Notes under the pieces: model-generated
Seen by the model: only the letters and a program-made list of their open reading frames with translations
Told to the model about the DNA's origin: nothing
The model's database searches: none
Program-made: the position numbers and the translations under genes
From: an uncultured Candidatus Saccharibacteria bacterium
Lineage (GTDB): Bacteria > Patescibacteriota > Saccharimonadia > Saccharimonadales > Saccharimonadaceae
Assembly: GCA_947304075.1 (NCBI GenBank)
Contig: CAMYZY010000005.1
Location: forward strand, 1 to 21,300
Reading direction: 5' to 3'
Length of the DNA: 21,300 bases
Shown here: positions 13,371 to 20,331 of the stretch, in pieces
How positions within the stretch are numbered: the stretch's first letter is position 1
Layout of the letters: the number at the start of each line of letters is the position of its first letter

Positions 13371-15110
13371 ATGCCAAACAAGAAGCGTCGTGTCATACAT
13401 GCAAGTTTTCTCGCAAAAAACTACCATCTTTTCACCGGGCTGAGTGCACTAGTTATTATCCTAGTTTCCACTCTTACGCCTTTTTCAAAACCATTAATTA
13501 CCAGTGCAGCTAGTTGCCCGGATCTAAAAGTGATTTTTGCACGCGGCTCCGGAGCAGAGCGCTATAATAACGACGATTACAAAGACTTCAAGCAATCCAT
13601 GGAAGCCAAGCTAAAAACTTCAACTTTATCTTACGAATTTGATGACCTAGACTATCCTGCCATTAGTGTAAGCGGGGAAGACCTATCAGTGTTAATTGGC
13701 GCCTATATCGGCGGCGGGGAATCATATGATTTCGGCGACAGTGTGAATAGGGGAGCGACCAGTTTAATTAATACCATCAATGGTAGCACGTGCATCAACA
13801 CCAAATATGTTATCGCGGGCTACTCGCAGGGTGCCTTAGTCGTTATGAAAGCATTGGATCAAATTCACTCAGACAGATTAGTTTATGCCGCCACCTTTGG
13901 CGACCCCAAGATATATCTACCAGAAGGTCGGGGTTTAATGCCAGCAGCCTGCCGGGGCGATAACCTTTCCGAGTATCGTATTTATGTCCCAGACTGCCGC
14001 GCATATACTGGCTTGCTAGGCGCCAAAAAACCATATATCACACCAGAATTATCCGGTAAAGTCGGCACCTGGTGCAACAAATTCGATATTTTTTGCAGTT
14101 CTTACTTCAGTATCTCCAGTCACACGTCTTACGTAGAGAATCAATTATACGAAGATGCATCCAGATTGATCTTTAGTAAAATTGCGGCAACATTTAATTT
14201 TGAAAATGAATATACATCCCCGCACGATACAGCCATTTTGATTGACACCACCGGCTCTATGGGCGACCATATTGCAAAGTATAAATCCGAAGCGCTTCGC
14301 CTAGCCACCAAGACTATCGAATCGGGCGGACGCGTCGCATTGTACGATTATCGTGATTTATCTGATCCGTACGCCCCAGTCAAATATTGCGGTTTTGACA
14401 CCTGCACCATTGATTCATTCAAACAAGCGCTTAATCGCATCGGCACGTCTGGTGGCGGTGAAGATGAACCAGAATCTCTACTTTCAGCGTCTCTGTTTGT
14501 AATGAAAAGCGAAAGCTGGCGACTTGGTTCCACTAAATCATTAGTGATTCTAACTGATGCAAGTTATCTTTCACCCGACCACGACGGTACCACTTTTTAT
14601 GACGTCAAAGCTCTCAGCAAACAAATTGATCCTGTAAATTTTTATATTATCACTACACCAGATCACATCGCAGACTATGAATCTTTGGCCGAAGCGACCG
14701 ATGGCACAGTCACGACCACGACCGCTAATCTCAGAATTCTCACCGACACCATCATGGCACGCTATGATAGTTTGCCGCGCGTTGAAGAATCTATGAAAGA
14801 CGCCGAAACTCCATCTCTCACCATCGATTCTGCAGAAGTCATTTCGTCTTCCGAGGCCAAAATCCAATTCACTACCAACGCCACGTCCACCATGGTTATT
14901 CTAAACGATGCAATTCTCGGCATCACCAACAACACCGAAATCACCATCGGTGATTTAAACATCGGTCTTGATAACGAAATCACGCTAGTTCCGTTATTCT
15001 CCAGCACGCGTGGTGAGCCTGTCTCTGTTACCTTAAATGCAATAAAGACCACTACTAACAGCTTTGCGCCAGTAATGGTCCCTAAAGCTCCCAATACGGG
15101 AAGTAAATAA
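13371..15110 (+). CDS. Secreted cutinase-like hydrolase fused to a von Willebrand factor A domain
   Basis: A 579-residue exported protein. The N-terminus is basic with a membrane/signal segment (FTGLSALVIILVSTLTPF, about 21-38; possible cleavage after SAAS near 48). Residues 49-275 match cutinase: CPDLKVIFARGSGAE, nucleophile elbow GYSQG (Ser152), ATFGDP, then Asp239 in CNKFDIFC and His251 in SSHTSYV, so the Ser-Asp-His triad is intact. Residues 286-480 form a vWA domain with MIDAS motif DTTGS (292-296). A beta-rich segment follows, and the end reads APNTGSK, like a truncated sortase-type motif without anchor. Cutinases of this kind are typical of Actinobacteria, the known hosts of Saccharibacteria; transfer from a host and action on host envelope esters are inference. 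Its own strong AAGGAGG site is partly in a hairpin. Confidence 0.9.
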   Translation: MPNKKRRVIHASFLAKNYHLFTGLSALVIILVSTLTPFSKPLITSAASCPDLKVIFARGSGAERYNNDDYKDFKQSMEAKLKTSTLSYEFDDLDYPAISVSGEDLSVLIGAYIGGGESYDFGDSVNRGATSLINTINGSTCINTKYVIAGYSQGALVVMKALDQIHSDRLVYAATFGDPKIYLPEGRGLMPAACRGDNLSEYRIYVPDCRAYTGLLGAKKPYITPELSGKVGTWCNKFDIFCSSYFSISSHTSYVENQLYEDASRLIFSKIAATFNFENEYTSPHDTAILIDTTGSMGDHIAKYKSEALRLATKTIESGGRVALYDYRDLSDPYAPVKYCGFDTCTIDSFKQALNRIGTSGGGEDEPESLLSASLFVMKSESWRLGSTKSLVILTDASYLSPDHDGTTFYDVKALSKQIDPVNFYIITTPDHIADYESLAEATDGTVTTTTANLRILTDTIMARYDSLPRVEESMKDAETPSLTIDSAEVISSSEAKIQFTTNATSTMVILNDAILGITNNTEITIGDLNIGLDNEITLVPLFSSTRGEPVSVTLNAIKTTTNSFAPVMVPKAPNTGSK

Positions 15111-15123
15111 TTAACAATTAATT

Positions 15124-15561
15124 TTATTGTGCATAAGCAAGATTGTGTTCCATGGCTTGAGTTTCAAGCGCCGCCAATCTTTCCGCATCATTGATGGACG
15201 AATTAACACAGTGCTTGACTCGTGCCTTCTCTTCGGCCTTCTTGGCGTCGTTCCAACGGTCCAAAGTTCCTACGAGATATCCAGTAATTCGGCGAAGCCT
15301 TTCAAACTTACCTTCATCAAACCATTCTGAATGCTCATCAAAATACTCTTTCATTGCTTTATCACCAGCTTTAGCGCCAATCAATTTCATGCCAGCTTCC
15401 ACTAAGCAGGAAACATGCATTGTTTCATATTGATCATATTCAGCCAAAACTTCTTTTGCATCTTTTTCAGAAACCTTCGCATATTGTGACAAAGATTTCA
15501 AAAATCTTTTCATATCAAAGTTTTCGACCTCATTTTGGTTACGATAGATAATTTTCTTCAT
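15124..15561 (-). CDS. Protein with a tail motif resembling anaerobic ribonucleotide reductase (NrdD)
   Basis: A 145-residue cytoplasmic protein. The segment RRITGYLVGTLDRWNDAKKAEEKARVKH (about residues 90-117) resembles the C-terminal part of class III ribonucleotide reductases (R-x-x-GYLG...R-x-N-x-x-K-x-x-E-x-x-x-RVKH), but the four zinc cysteines and the glycyl-radical loop are absent and no reductase core is present. It may be a small protein related to, or mis-named after, NrdD; the function is unknown. The N-terminal half is acidic and helical. A strong promoter lies on the minus strand (15679-15708) with a leader of about 110 bases, and AGAAAGGAA precedes the ATG. It is convergent with the cutinase-vWA gene, 13 bases apart. 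Confidence 0.6.
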   Translation of the reverse strand: MKKIIYRNQNEVENFDMKRFLKSLSQYAKVSEKDAKEVLAEYDQYETMHVSCLVEAGMKLIGAKAGDKAMKEYFDEHSEWFDEGKFERLRRITGYLVGTLDRWNDAKKAEEKARVKHCVNSSINDAERLAALETQAMEHNLAYAQ

Positions 15562-15678
15562 GGTTTTTCCTTTCTTGTGCTGTCATTTCTGATTGCTTCG
15601 GTGGTTTAAGTGAGTGAACCATACTCTAGCGCTCATCGTATCGACACTTTTTATTGTTTATAAGCATTACCTATAATC

Positions 15679-15708
15679 ATTATAACCCCCATATATAGTG
15701 GCTGTCAA
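15679..15708 (-). promoter_or_regulatory. Consensus promoter for the NrdD-motif gene, with an NrdR-box-like spacer
   Basis: On the minus strand TTGACA (15708-15703) is separated by 18 bases from TATAAT (15684-15679). The spacer contains CCACTATATATGGG, resembling half of the NrdR operator consensus. A second similar sequence, ACACTTTTTATTGTTT, occurs at 15644-15659, inside the transcribed leader. The promoter is clear; the NrdR reading is tentative. Confidence 0.65.
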
Positions 15709-15756
15709 TACCATTTTCACACTAAATATGGAGTTTTTCCACAATCTTATCTATTA

Positions 15757-15765
15757 TGGTATAAT
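15757..15765 (+). promoter_or_regulatory. Leaderless extended -10 for the PF00882-like hydrolase gene
   Basis: TGGTATAAT occupies 15757-15765, seven bases before ATG 15773. No Shine-Dalgarno is present. This placement supports the ATG at 15773 as the true start and rules against a GTG at 15698, which would lie upstream of the promoter. Confidence 0.65.
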
Positions 15766-15772
15766 TAAACCG

Positions 15773-16411
15773 ATGCCAAGTTGGAATATCCATTTAGAAG
15801 CGGGGAATCGTCTTGCTGATTCTATGAAATTATCCGGTCTCAAACGGAAAGAGTTTTTGTTGGGTTGTTTATTACCAGATATTAATAATGGTTATATTAA
15901 TCATGTCAAAACCAAAAAACACCACGAAGAAACTCACTACGCCTTTGACGAAAAATCATCACTCAACTTTTATGCTGAAAACAAATCCATGGTAGACAAA
16001 AAAGACCCAATCTATTTAGGTTATATTTTACATTTATATACCGACGGCTTTTTTAATTATGATTTTTATCGTACCATCAAGCGCGATAAGCTAGGAGAAG
16101 GTCTCGACCGTCCCGCAAAACGCGAAATCAAACACCACGATTTTTGGATTTACGATACTAAATTCCAGCATAATATCGGTATCGAAAAATTTGATTTAAA
16201 ACACCTAGTCGCTAAAGCCAACCAAATTAGTGCCGTAGAATTAGACGCAGATGATATTATGGATGTCGAGCAAATTTTAAAAGACATAAGTTCTCGTTCA
16301 GACATGAAAAAAGAAAAATATCTGTTTTATACCGAAAAACGTCTAGATGAATTGATGGAAGACATGCTAGAAAGCTTCAAACACGACTATTTGGGAGAAG
16401 ATTATGCCTGA
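15773..16411 (+). CDS. Zinc-dependent phospholipase C-like hydrolase (PF00882/S1-P1 nuclease superfamily)
   Basis: A 212-residue protein without signal peptide. It begins MPSWNIHLEAGNRLAD, followed by FLLGCLLPDINNGYI, KKHHEETHY and YLGYILHLYTDGFFNYDFY. This pattern (N-terminal Trp and His, LGxLLPD, then H, and LGYxLHLxTD) matches the metal-binding skeleton of the zinc-dependent phospholipase C/S1-P1 nuclease superfamily, in small intracellular versions with unknown substrates. The His and Asp residues likely bind two or three metal ions. It overlaps mutM by 8 bases, so mutM and the holA-like gene are probably on the same transcript. The superfamily call is moderate; the substrate is not predictable. 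Confidence 0.65.
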   Translation: MPSWNIHLEAGNRLADSMKLSGLKRKEFLLGCLLPDINNGYINHVKTKKHHEETHYAFDEKSSLNFYAENKSMVDKKDPIYLGYILHLYTDGFFNYDFYRTIKRDKLGEGLDRPAKREIKHHDFWIYDTKFQHNIGIEKFDLKHLVAKANQISAVELDADDIMDVEQILKDISSRSDMKKEKYLFYTEKRLDELMEDMLESFKHDYLGEDYA

Positions 16412-17264
16412 GCTCCCAGAAGTTGAGACCATTCGCCGTGGTCTAACAAAATTTATTCTTAAAAAATGCATCAAAAAAATCGACATTCTTTGCGAAAAAT
16501 CATTTCAGGGCGAGCCAACCTTGGCAGAGAACCATACTGTTAAAAGTCTCCGTCGTTTCGGCAAAGCTCTTATCATTGATCTAGATAATCAAATTTCGCT
16601 CATGATTCATCTTCGCATGACTGGCCAGCTCATCTACGATGGCAAAGAACGCTATGCGGCCGGTCATCCCAGCGAAAACTTTGTAGCCGATTTGCCCAAC
16701 CGTCAAACTCGTGTCATTGTCAAGTTTAATGACGGCACTCTATTTTTTAATGATCAACGCAAATTTGGTTTTATCAAAGTCCTTCCGACTGCCGAGATCA
16801 AAAATGATGCATTTATCAAAAAACTCGCACCCGAGCCATGGGACATGACATCCGAAGAATTATTCAATCGGCTTCAAAAACACCCAAATTCTTGCATCAA
16901 AGCTACACTCCTAGACCAAACTATCATTTGTGGCCTCGGTAATATCTATGCCGACGAAGCTTTATTCGCCGCCGGCATCCATCCAGAGCGTAAATCCGGT
17001 TTAATAACAAAAGACGAAGTCAAGCTACTTCTAGATTCAGCCAGAAGAGTAATGGAAGAATCCATCAATTCAGGCGGCTCCACTATGGCGACTTATGTCA
17101 AAGCCGATGGCACGCGTGGGGACTATCTCGAGAAATTCGCCCAAGTTTTTCGTAAAGAAAACCAACCTTGTCCAAAATGTGGTCGCCCTATCGTTAAAAT
17201 CAGAGTAGCCGGACGTGGCACCCACATTTGTCCACATTGCCAAAAAAAGGAGCACCATGCTTAA
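16404..17264 (+). CDS. mutM: Formamidopyrimidine-DNA glycosylase
   Basis: MutM (Fpg) removes 8-oxoguanine and formamidopyrimidines and cuts the DNA backbone. All landmarks are present: N-terminal PELPEVET with catalytic Pro2 and Glu3, RRFGKAL with Lys54 (equivalent of Lys57), LRMTGQ with the intercalating Met, the helix-two-turn-helix with GLGNIYADEALF, GGSTMATYVKADGTRG, and the C-terminal zinc finger CPKCGRPIVKIRVAGRGTHI followed by CPHC (four cysteines, plus the conserved GRGTH arginine). Length 286, slightly above the family's typical 270. It overlaps both the upstream hydrolase and the downstream holA-like gene by 8 bases. Confidence 0.97.
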   Translation: MPELPEVETIRRGLTKFILKKCIKKIDILCEKSFQGEPTLAENHTVKSLRRFGKALIIDLDNQISLMIHLRMTGQLIYDGKERYAAGHPSENFVADLPNRQTRVIVKFNDGTLFFNDQRKFGFIKVLPTAEIKNDAFIKKLAPEPWDMTSEELFNRLQKHPNSCIKATLLDQTIICGLGNIYADEALFAAGIHPERKSGLITKDEVKLLLDSARRVMEESINSGGSTMATYVKADGTRGDYLEKFAQVFRKENQPCPKCGRPIVKIRVAGRGTHICPHCQKKEHHA

Positions 17265-17871
17265 AATCTTTACCGGCGAAAATCGCGTCCAGGCAAATGC
17301 AGAGATTTCCAAAATTCTTGGCTCAGATTATGAAGTCATTGATGGTGTTAATCTCGTCCCGAGCGACTTACCAAGTATTTTTATGGGTGGGACTTTGTTC
17401 GCAAATACCCGCAACATCTTAATTCGCGATTTAAGTGAAAACAAACCAGTGTTTGAAAAACTCCCAGATTATATTGATACTCCGCACAATATTATTATCT
17501 TGGAGCTAAAACTAGATAAACGCTCCACTACCTACAAGGCCATCAAAGACAAAATCACCATTCAAGAATTCGCCATGCCAAAAGACCCAAATATGAGACT
17601 AGTTTTTGATATTTACAAAATCGCTAAAACCGACGGCAAAAAAGCCGTGCAGGCTTTGTCAAATCTTAAATCTCTAGAAGATCCTATTATGTTCTTTGGC
17701 CTAATCGCTTCGCAGGCCATCAAAGATTATAGCTTGCGCCAGGGAACTAAAGAAAAAATGGTCCTAAAAGAACTCGCTAAAGTAGACCTACAGATGAAAT
17801 CCACCCAAATTGACCCCTGGCTTCTTATTGAATCATTTTTATTACGACTTAGTACCATCACAAAAAAATAA
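17257..17871 (+). CDS. holA: DNA polymerase III delta subunit-like clamp-loader protein
   Basis: A 204-residue protein starting MLKIFTGENRVQANAEISKI, the FxGxNxxxxxxxI start of delta subunits, then SIFMGGTLFANTRNILIRDL and NIIILELKLDKRSTTYKAIKD, matching the delta block where the protein reports partner contacts (vlxExxLDkRsxxyK). Delta opens the beta clamp during loading. It is much shorter than E. coli HolA (343), mainly in the C-terminal part, as often in reduced genomes. The ATG at 17257 is preferred, with AAGGAG just upstream and homology starting there; an in-frame start at 17215 would add 14 residues from within mutM. The stop codon is in the first bases of the terminator shared with rpsT. 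Confidence 0.75.
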   Translation: MLKIFTGENRVQANAEISKILGSDYEVIDGVNLVPSDLPSIFMGGTLFANTRNILIRDLSENKPVFEKLPDYIDTPHNIIILELKLDKRSTTYKAIKDKITIQEFAMPKDPNMRLVFDIYKIAKTDGKKAVQALSNLKSLEDPIMFFGLIASQAIKDYSLRQGTKEKMVLKELAKVDLQMKSTQIDPWLLIESFLLRLSTITKK

Positions 17872-17895
17872 GCCCGAAGGCTTACTTATTATTTC
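17862..17895. terminator. Bidirectional terminator between the holA-like gene and rpsT
   Basis: Stem TAAGCC (17869-17874) with GGCTTA (17879-17884), loop CGAA, with A7 upstream and a T-rich stretch downstream. It can serve both convergent genes. The holA-like stop codon is the first three bases of the stem. Confidence 0.75.
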
Positions 17896-18137
17896 TTTTT
17901 GTTGGCTTTTAGAAACGCATGAAGCTTTGCTTTGCGACGACTTGCCGTGTTTTTCTTGAGCAAATCCTTTTTCACAGCCTTGTCATATTCGGACTGCGCC
18001 TTCGCTAAAGTTTCAGCTGTCGGCTTAGCCCTAAAAGCCTTAAGAGCGGCTTTAATATCCTTCTTGATTTCTGCATTGTGGGCGGTACGCTTGTCCGCTT
18101 GTCTTGCAGCCTTTTTGGCGGATTTAATAATCGGCAT
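17889..18137 (-). CDS. rpsT: 30S ribosomal protein S20
   Basis: An 82-residue, Lys/Ala-rich, helical protein. The start MPIIKSAKKAARQADKRT and the end TASRRKAKLHAFLKA are diagnostic for S20, which binds the 5' domain of 16S rRNA early in 30S assembly. Length is normal. AGGAAG precedes the ATG. The promoter -10 TATAAT is at 18183-18178 on the minus strand, giving a leader of about 35 bases. Confidence 0.96.
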   Translation of the reverse strand: MPIIKSAKKAARQADKRTAHNAEIKKDIKAALKAFRAKPTAETLAKAQSEYDKAVKKDLLKKNTASRRKAKLHAFLKANKKK

Positions 18138-18177
18138 TTAACTTCCTATTTAGATTAAAAATTAATATCTTACTATT

Positions 18178-18183
18178 ATTATA
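18178..18183 (-). promoter_or_regulatory. -10 box of rpsT
   Basis: TATAAT on the minus strand (ATTATA on plus), about 40 bases before the rpsT ATG. No clear -35 is seen. The leader is AT-rich and ends in AGGAAG. Confidence 0.55.
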
Positions 18184-18250
18184 CCGCATTTCCCCTAAAA
18201 AGTAAATACTATTGATGACAATGTAAATAGCAATCAATAACTAATAATCC

Positions 18251-18292
18251 TTGCGATTTTGTAGAGCTTATGCTAACATATAAATGGAAAGG
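18251..18292 (+). promoter_or_regulatory. Promoter and ribosome binding site of the proline-rich protein gene
   Basis: TTGCGA (18251-18256), a 17-base spacer, and TAACAT (18274-18279) with TG-n extension. The expected start is near 18286, followed by GGAAAGG (18286-18292), seven bases before ATG 18300. An upstream in-frame ATG at 18270 would lie before the transcript start, so 18300 is chosen. Confidence 0.5.
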
Positions 18293-18299
18293 TATCACT

Positions 18300-20090
18300 A
18301 TGCCAGAAGATAATACAACAACTACATCATCTAACCCAATCGCCACTGACGCTACCGACAGCGTTATGCCACCAGTTGTTGATGTAAATATCCCAGAGCC
18401 AGCTCTGCCACCAACCCCATCAGACGATATCCCTACCCCTACCCCGACTGACGACCCGATTCCGGCTATTCCAGCCATCCCAGATATTCCGGCACCTACA
18501 GATACACCAACTAACGATACAGAAGCTCTTCCGCCAGCCGATAATGGCCCGATGCCAGAGATTTATTCCGAGGTTGCCCGAAAAATCAGCGAATCGCACA
18601 ATGTACTAATTGCATTATCTAGCGATCCGTCAGTCGACGAAATGGCTGCCGCCATCGGTCTTTCTATGTATCTTGACCGACTAGGCAAGCGTGCTACTGC
18701 TATTTATTCTGGCGCTACACCTAATGCTCTAGAGTTTCTCAAGCCAGAAGAAACCTTTGAATCCACTGCCGATACCTTGCAAGATTTTGTAATTGCCTTA
18801 AACAAAGAAAAAGCCGACCATCTCCGCTACAAGCTCGATGGTGATTATGTCAAAATCTATATTACTCCATACAGCGCACGCATCACTCAAGATGATTTAG
18901 AGTTTTCGTATGGCGATTTCAACGTTGATTTAGTTTTAGCCCTAGATGTTGCCAACGGTATCGACCTAGATTCCGCTTTGCGCGAGCACGGCCGTATTAT
19001 GCATGACGCAGTGATCATCAATATCACCACTGGCAAACCAGGTAAATTTGGCGAAATCGAATGGAGCGACAAAAAAGCTAGCTCGGTTTCCGAAATGATT
19101 GCAAAATTGCTTTATACTGTCAAAAGCGATATCGAAATCGGTAAAGAAGAAGCTACGGCCTTTCTCACTGGTATCGTCGCCGCTACTAATCGTTTCTCCA
19201 ACGCTCAGACTACTCCCGAAACTATGCAATTATCGTCTAAACTCATGCGTTCTGGCGCCAACCAACAGTTGATTTCCAAGAATATCACGCCAGATGTAGA
19301 CAACGAACTCTATTCTCTCATCAGTACTCCACTTAGTGATTCTCTGGAACCCAAGGATTCCGACCCTACCAAATTAGACATTCAACATGGCAACGAAAAA
19401 GATGTCGATGAAAATAAGGTAGTTAGTGGCGAAGTCACCGAAAAGGAATCTACTTTGCTAAATGACTTGAAAGAAGCTGAGAAAAGCTTAGCTCATGCCG
19501 CTGCGGAGACTACTCCGGACTTGCCCGAGCAGCCAGTCAAACTCGAAGACACCGATACGATTTCTCAAGACGATCTCTCGGCCACCCAAAATGAACTTGC
19601 ATCAACTCCACCAGAAGAATTAGCTTCTCTAGAAACCCCAGCCGTTCAGCCCGCCGAATCCGCACCGCTTTTAAACGAAACTCCAATCAATGAAAGCGCG
19701 GGCGAAACTTCCGAAAAGATCATTGCTCCATCTAGCAATTTTGACGCTACTCCAACCGAAGAAGAGAAAGATAAATATGGCCAAATGCTCGAAGACGCCT
19801 TGGCCGGAGTTAGCTCCAACCCCGCAACTATGAGCGCACCCGAGCCAGCCACAAATCCTGAAATCAACGGCGTCCCCGAGATCAACTATATGCCTTTACC
19901 AGGCGACGAAGTATTGCCACCCCCACCAACTCCACCTATTGACATTAGTAATGCTAGCGAGCCCATCGAACCAGCTCTTCCTGTGGTAGAGCCAACTCCT
20001 GAGCCACTCGGTCCTCAGCCTGCCATGCAAGATCAGATTTATCATCCCCAGGTATCTGACCCCGGCGCCTTCAAAATTCCAGGTATGTAA
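18300..20090 (+). CDS. Proline-rich protein with a degenerate DHH/NrnA-like domain
   Basis: A 596-residue protein with three parts. Residues 1-85 are disordered, Pro/Thr/Asp-rich (DIPTPTPTDDPIPAIPAIP). Residues 86-345 look like a DHH-family phosphoesterase N-terminal domain: NVLIALSSDPSVDEMAAAIG is placed like the IxxHxxPDxDalGS motif, then LGKRATAIYSG and LEFLKPEETFE. The metal ligands are largely missing and the DHH triplet is replaced (DVANG), so catalysis is doubtful. Residues 346-596 are acidic, Pro/Glu-rich and low in hydrophobics, likely disordered. No signal peptide or membrane segment. The gene has its own promoter and is followed by tRNA-Asp. The role may be binding or scaffolding; this is inference. 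Confidence 0.75.
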   Translation: MPEDNTTTTSSNPIATDATDSVMPPVVDVNIPEPALPPTPSDDIPTPTPTDDPIPAIPAIPDIPAPTDTPTNDTEALPPADNGPMPEIYSEVARKISESHNVLIALSSDPSVDEMAAAIGLSMYLDRLGKRATAIYSGATPNALEFLKPEETFESTADTLQDFVIALNKEKADHLRYKLDGDYVKIYITPYSARITQDDLEFSYGDFNVDLVLALDVANGIDLDSALREHGRIMHDAVIINITTGKPGKFGEIEWSDKKASSVSEMIAKLLYTVKSDIEIGKEEATAFLTGIVAATNRFSNAQTTPETMQLSSKLMRSGANQQLISKNITPDVDNELYSLISTPLSDSLEPKDSDPTKLDIQHGNEKDVDENKVVSGEVTEKESTLLNDLKEAEKSLAHAAAETTPDLPEQPVKLEDTDTISQDDLSATQNELASTPPEELASLETPAVQPAESAPLLNETPINESAGETSEKIIAPSSNFDATPTEEEKDKYGQMLEDALAGVSSNPATMSAPEPATNPEINGVPEINYMPLPGDEVLPPPPTPPIDISNASEPIEPALPVVEPTPEPLGPQPAMQDQIYHPQVSDPGAFKIPGM

Positions 20091-20093
20091 CTC

Positions 20094-20122
20094 TTGATTA
20101 TCTACTTATAATGCGCTATAAT
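20094..20122 (+). promoter_or_regulatory. Promoter of tRNA-Asp
   Basis: TTGATT (20094-20099), a 17-base spacer and TATAAT (20117-20122), ten bases before the tRNA. A second TATAAT at 20107-20112 may be an alternative box. It begins right after the stop codon of the preceding gene. Confidence 0.7.
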
Positions 20123-20131
20123 ACATATAGT

Positions 20132-20208
20132 GGATTCGTAGCTCAGTTGGTTAGAGCGCTGCCCTGTCACGGCAGAGGTCGCGAGTTCGAGTCTCGTCGG
20201 ATCCGCCA
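20132..20208 (+). tRNA. tRNA-Asp (GTC)
   Basis: A complete cloverleaf of 77 bases. The acceptor stem GGATTCG pairs with CGGATCC (one G-U), the D arm is AGCTC...GAGC, the anticodon stem GCCCT-GTC-ACGGC puts GTC at 20166-20168, and the T arm is GCGAG-TTCGAGT-CTCGT. The discriminator G and CCA (20206-20208) are encoded. Confidence 0.96.
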
Positions 20209-20209
20209 T

Positions 20210-20253
20210 AGGAATAAAAAGTAAGTCCTTAAAGGGACTTAATTTTTATTCCT
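20210..20253. terminator. Terminator after tRNA-Asp
   Basis: Long hairpin: 20210-20228 pairs with 20235-20253 over 19 positions with one mismatch around loop TTAAAG. The outer A/T-rich part (AGGAATAAAAA / TTTTTATTCCT) gives a T-run on both strands, so it can work in either direction. Confidence 0.85.
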
Positions 20254-20269
20254 ACACCTGTCTCGTCTA

Positions 20270-20299
20270 TTGACTTTTTTATCCCGCTAGTGCTATCAT
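20270..20299 (+). promoter_or_regulatory. Promoter of the InlB-repeat protein gene
   Basis: TTGACT (20270-20275), an 18-base spacer and TATCAT (20294-20299) with a TGC extension. The expected start is near 20306. The short leader contains AAAGGGA before the ATG at 20332. Confidence 0.6.
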
Positions 20300-20331
20300 T
20301 ATAGTAACAATAATAGCCAGAAAGGGAAGTA

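Noticed and set aside
15095..15140. Terminator between the cutinase-vWA gene and the convergent NrdD-motif gene
   Set aside because: The AT-rich junction shows only weak, short self-complementarity and no stable stem, so I do not call one.
15698..15772. Upstream GTG start extending the PF00882-like protein by 25 residues
   Set aside because: It lies before the extended -10 at 15757-15765 and overlaps the divergent promoter. Family-like sequence begins at MPSWNIH.
17215..17256. In-frame upstream start for the holA-like gene within mutM
   Set aside because: The delta-like sequence begins at 17257, which has AAGGAG just upstream. The extra residues are a frame-shifted reading of the mutM zinc finger.
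18270..18299. Earlier in-frame ATG for the proline-rich protein
   Set aside because: It overlaps the likely -10 region and has no ribosome site, whereas ATG 18300 has GGAAAGG at good spacing.
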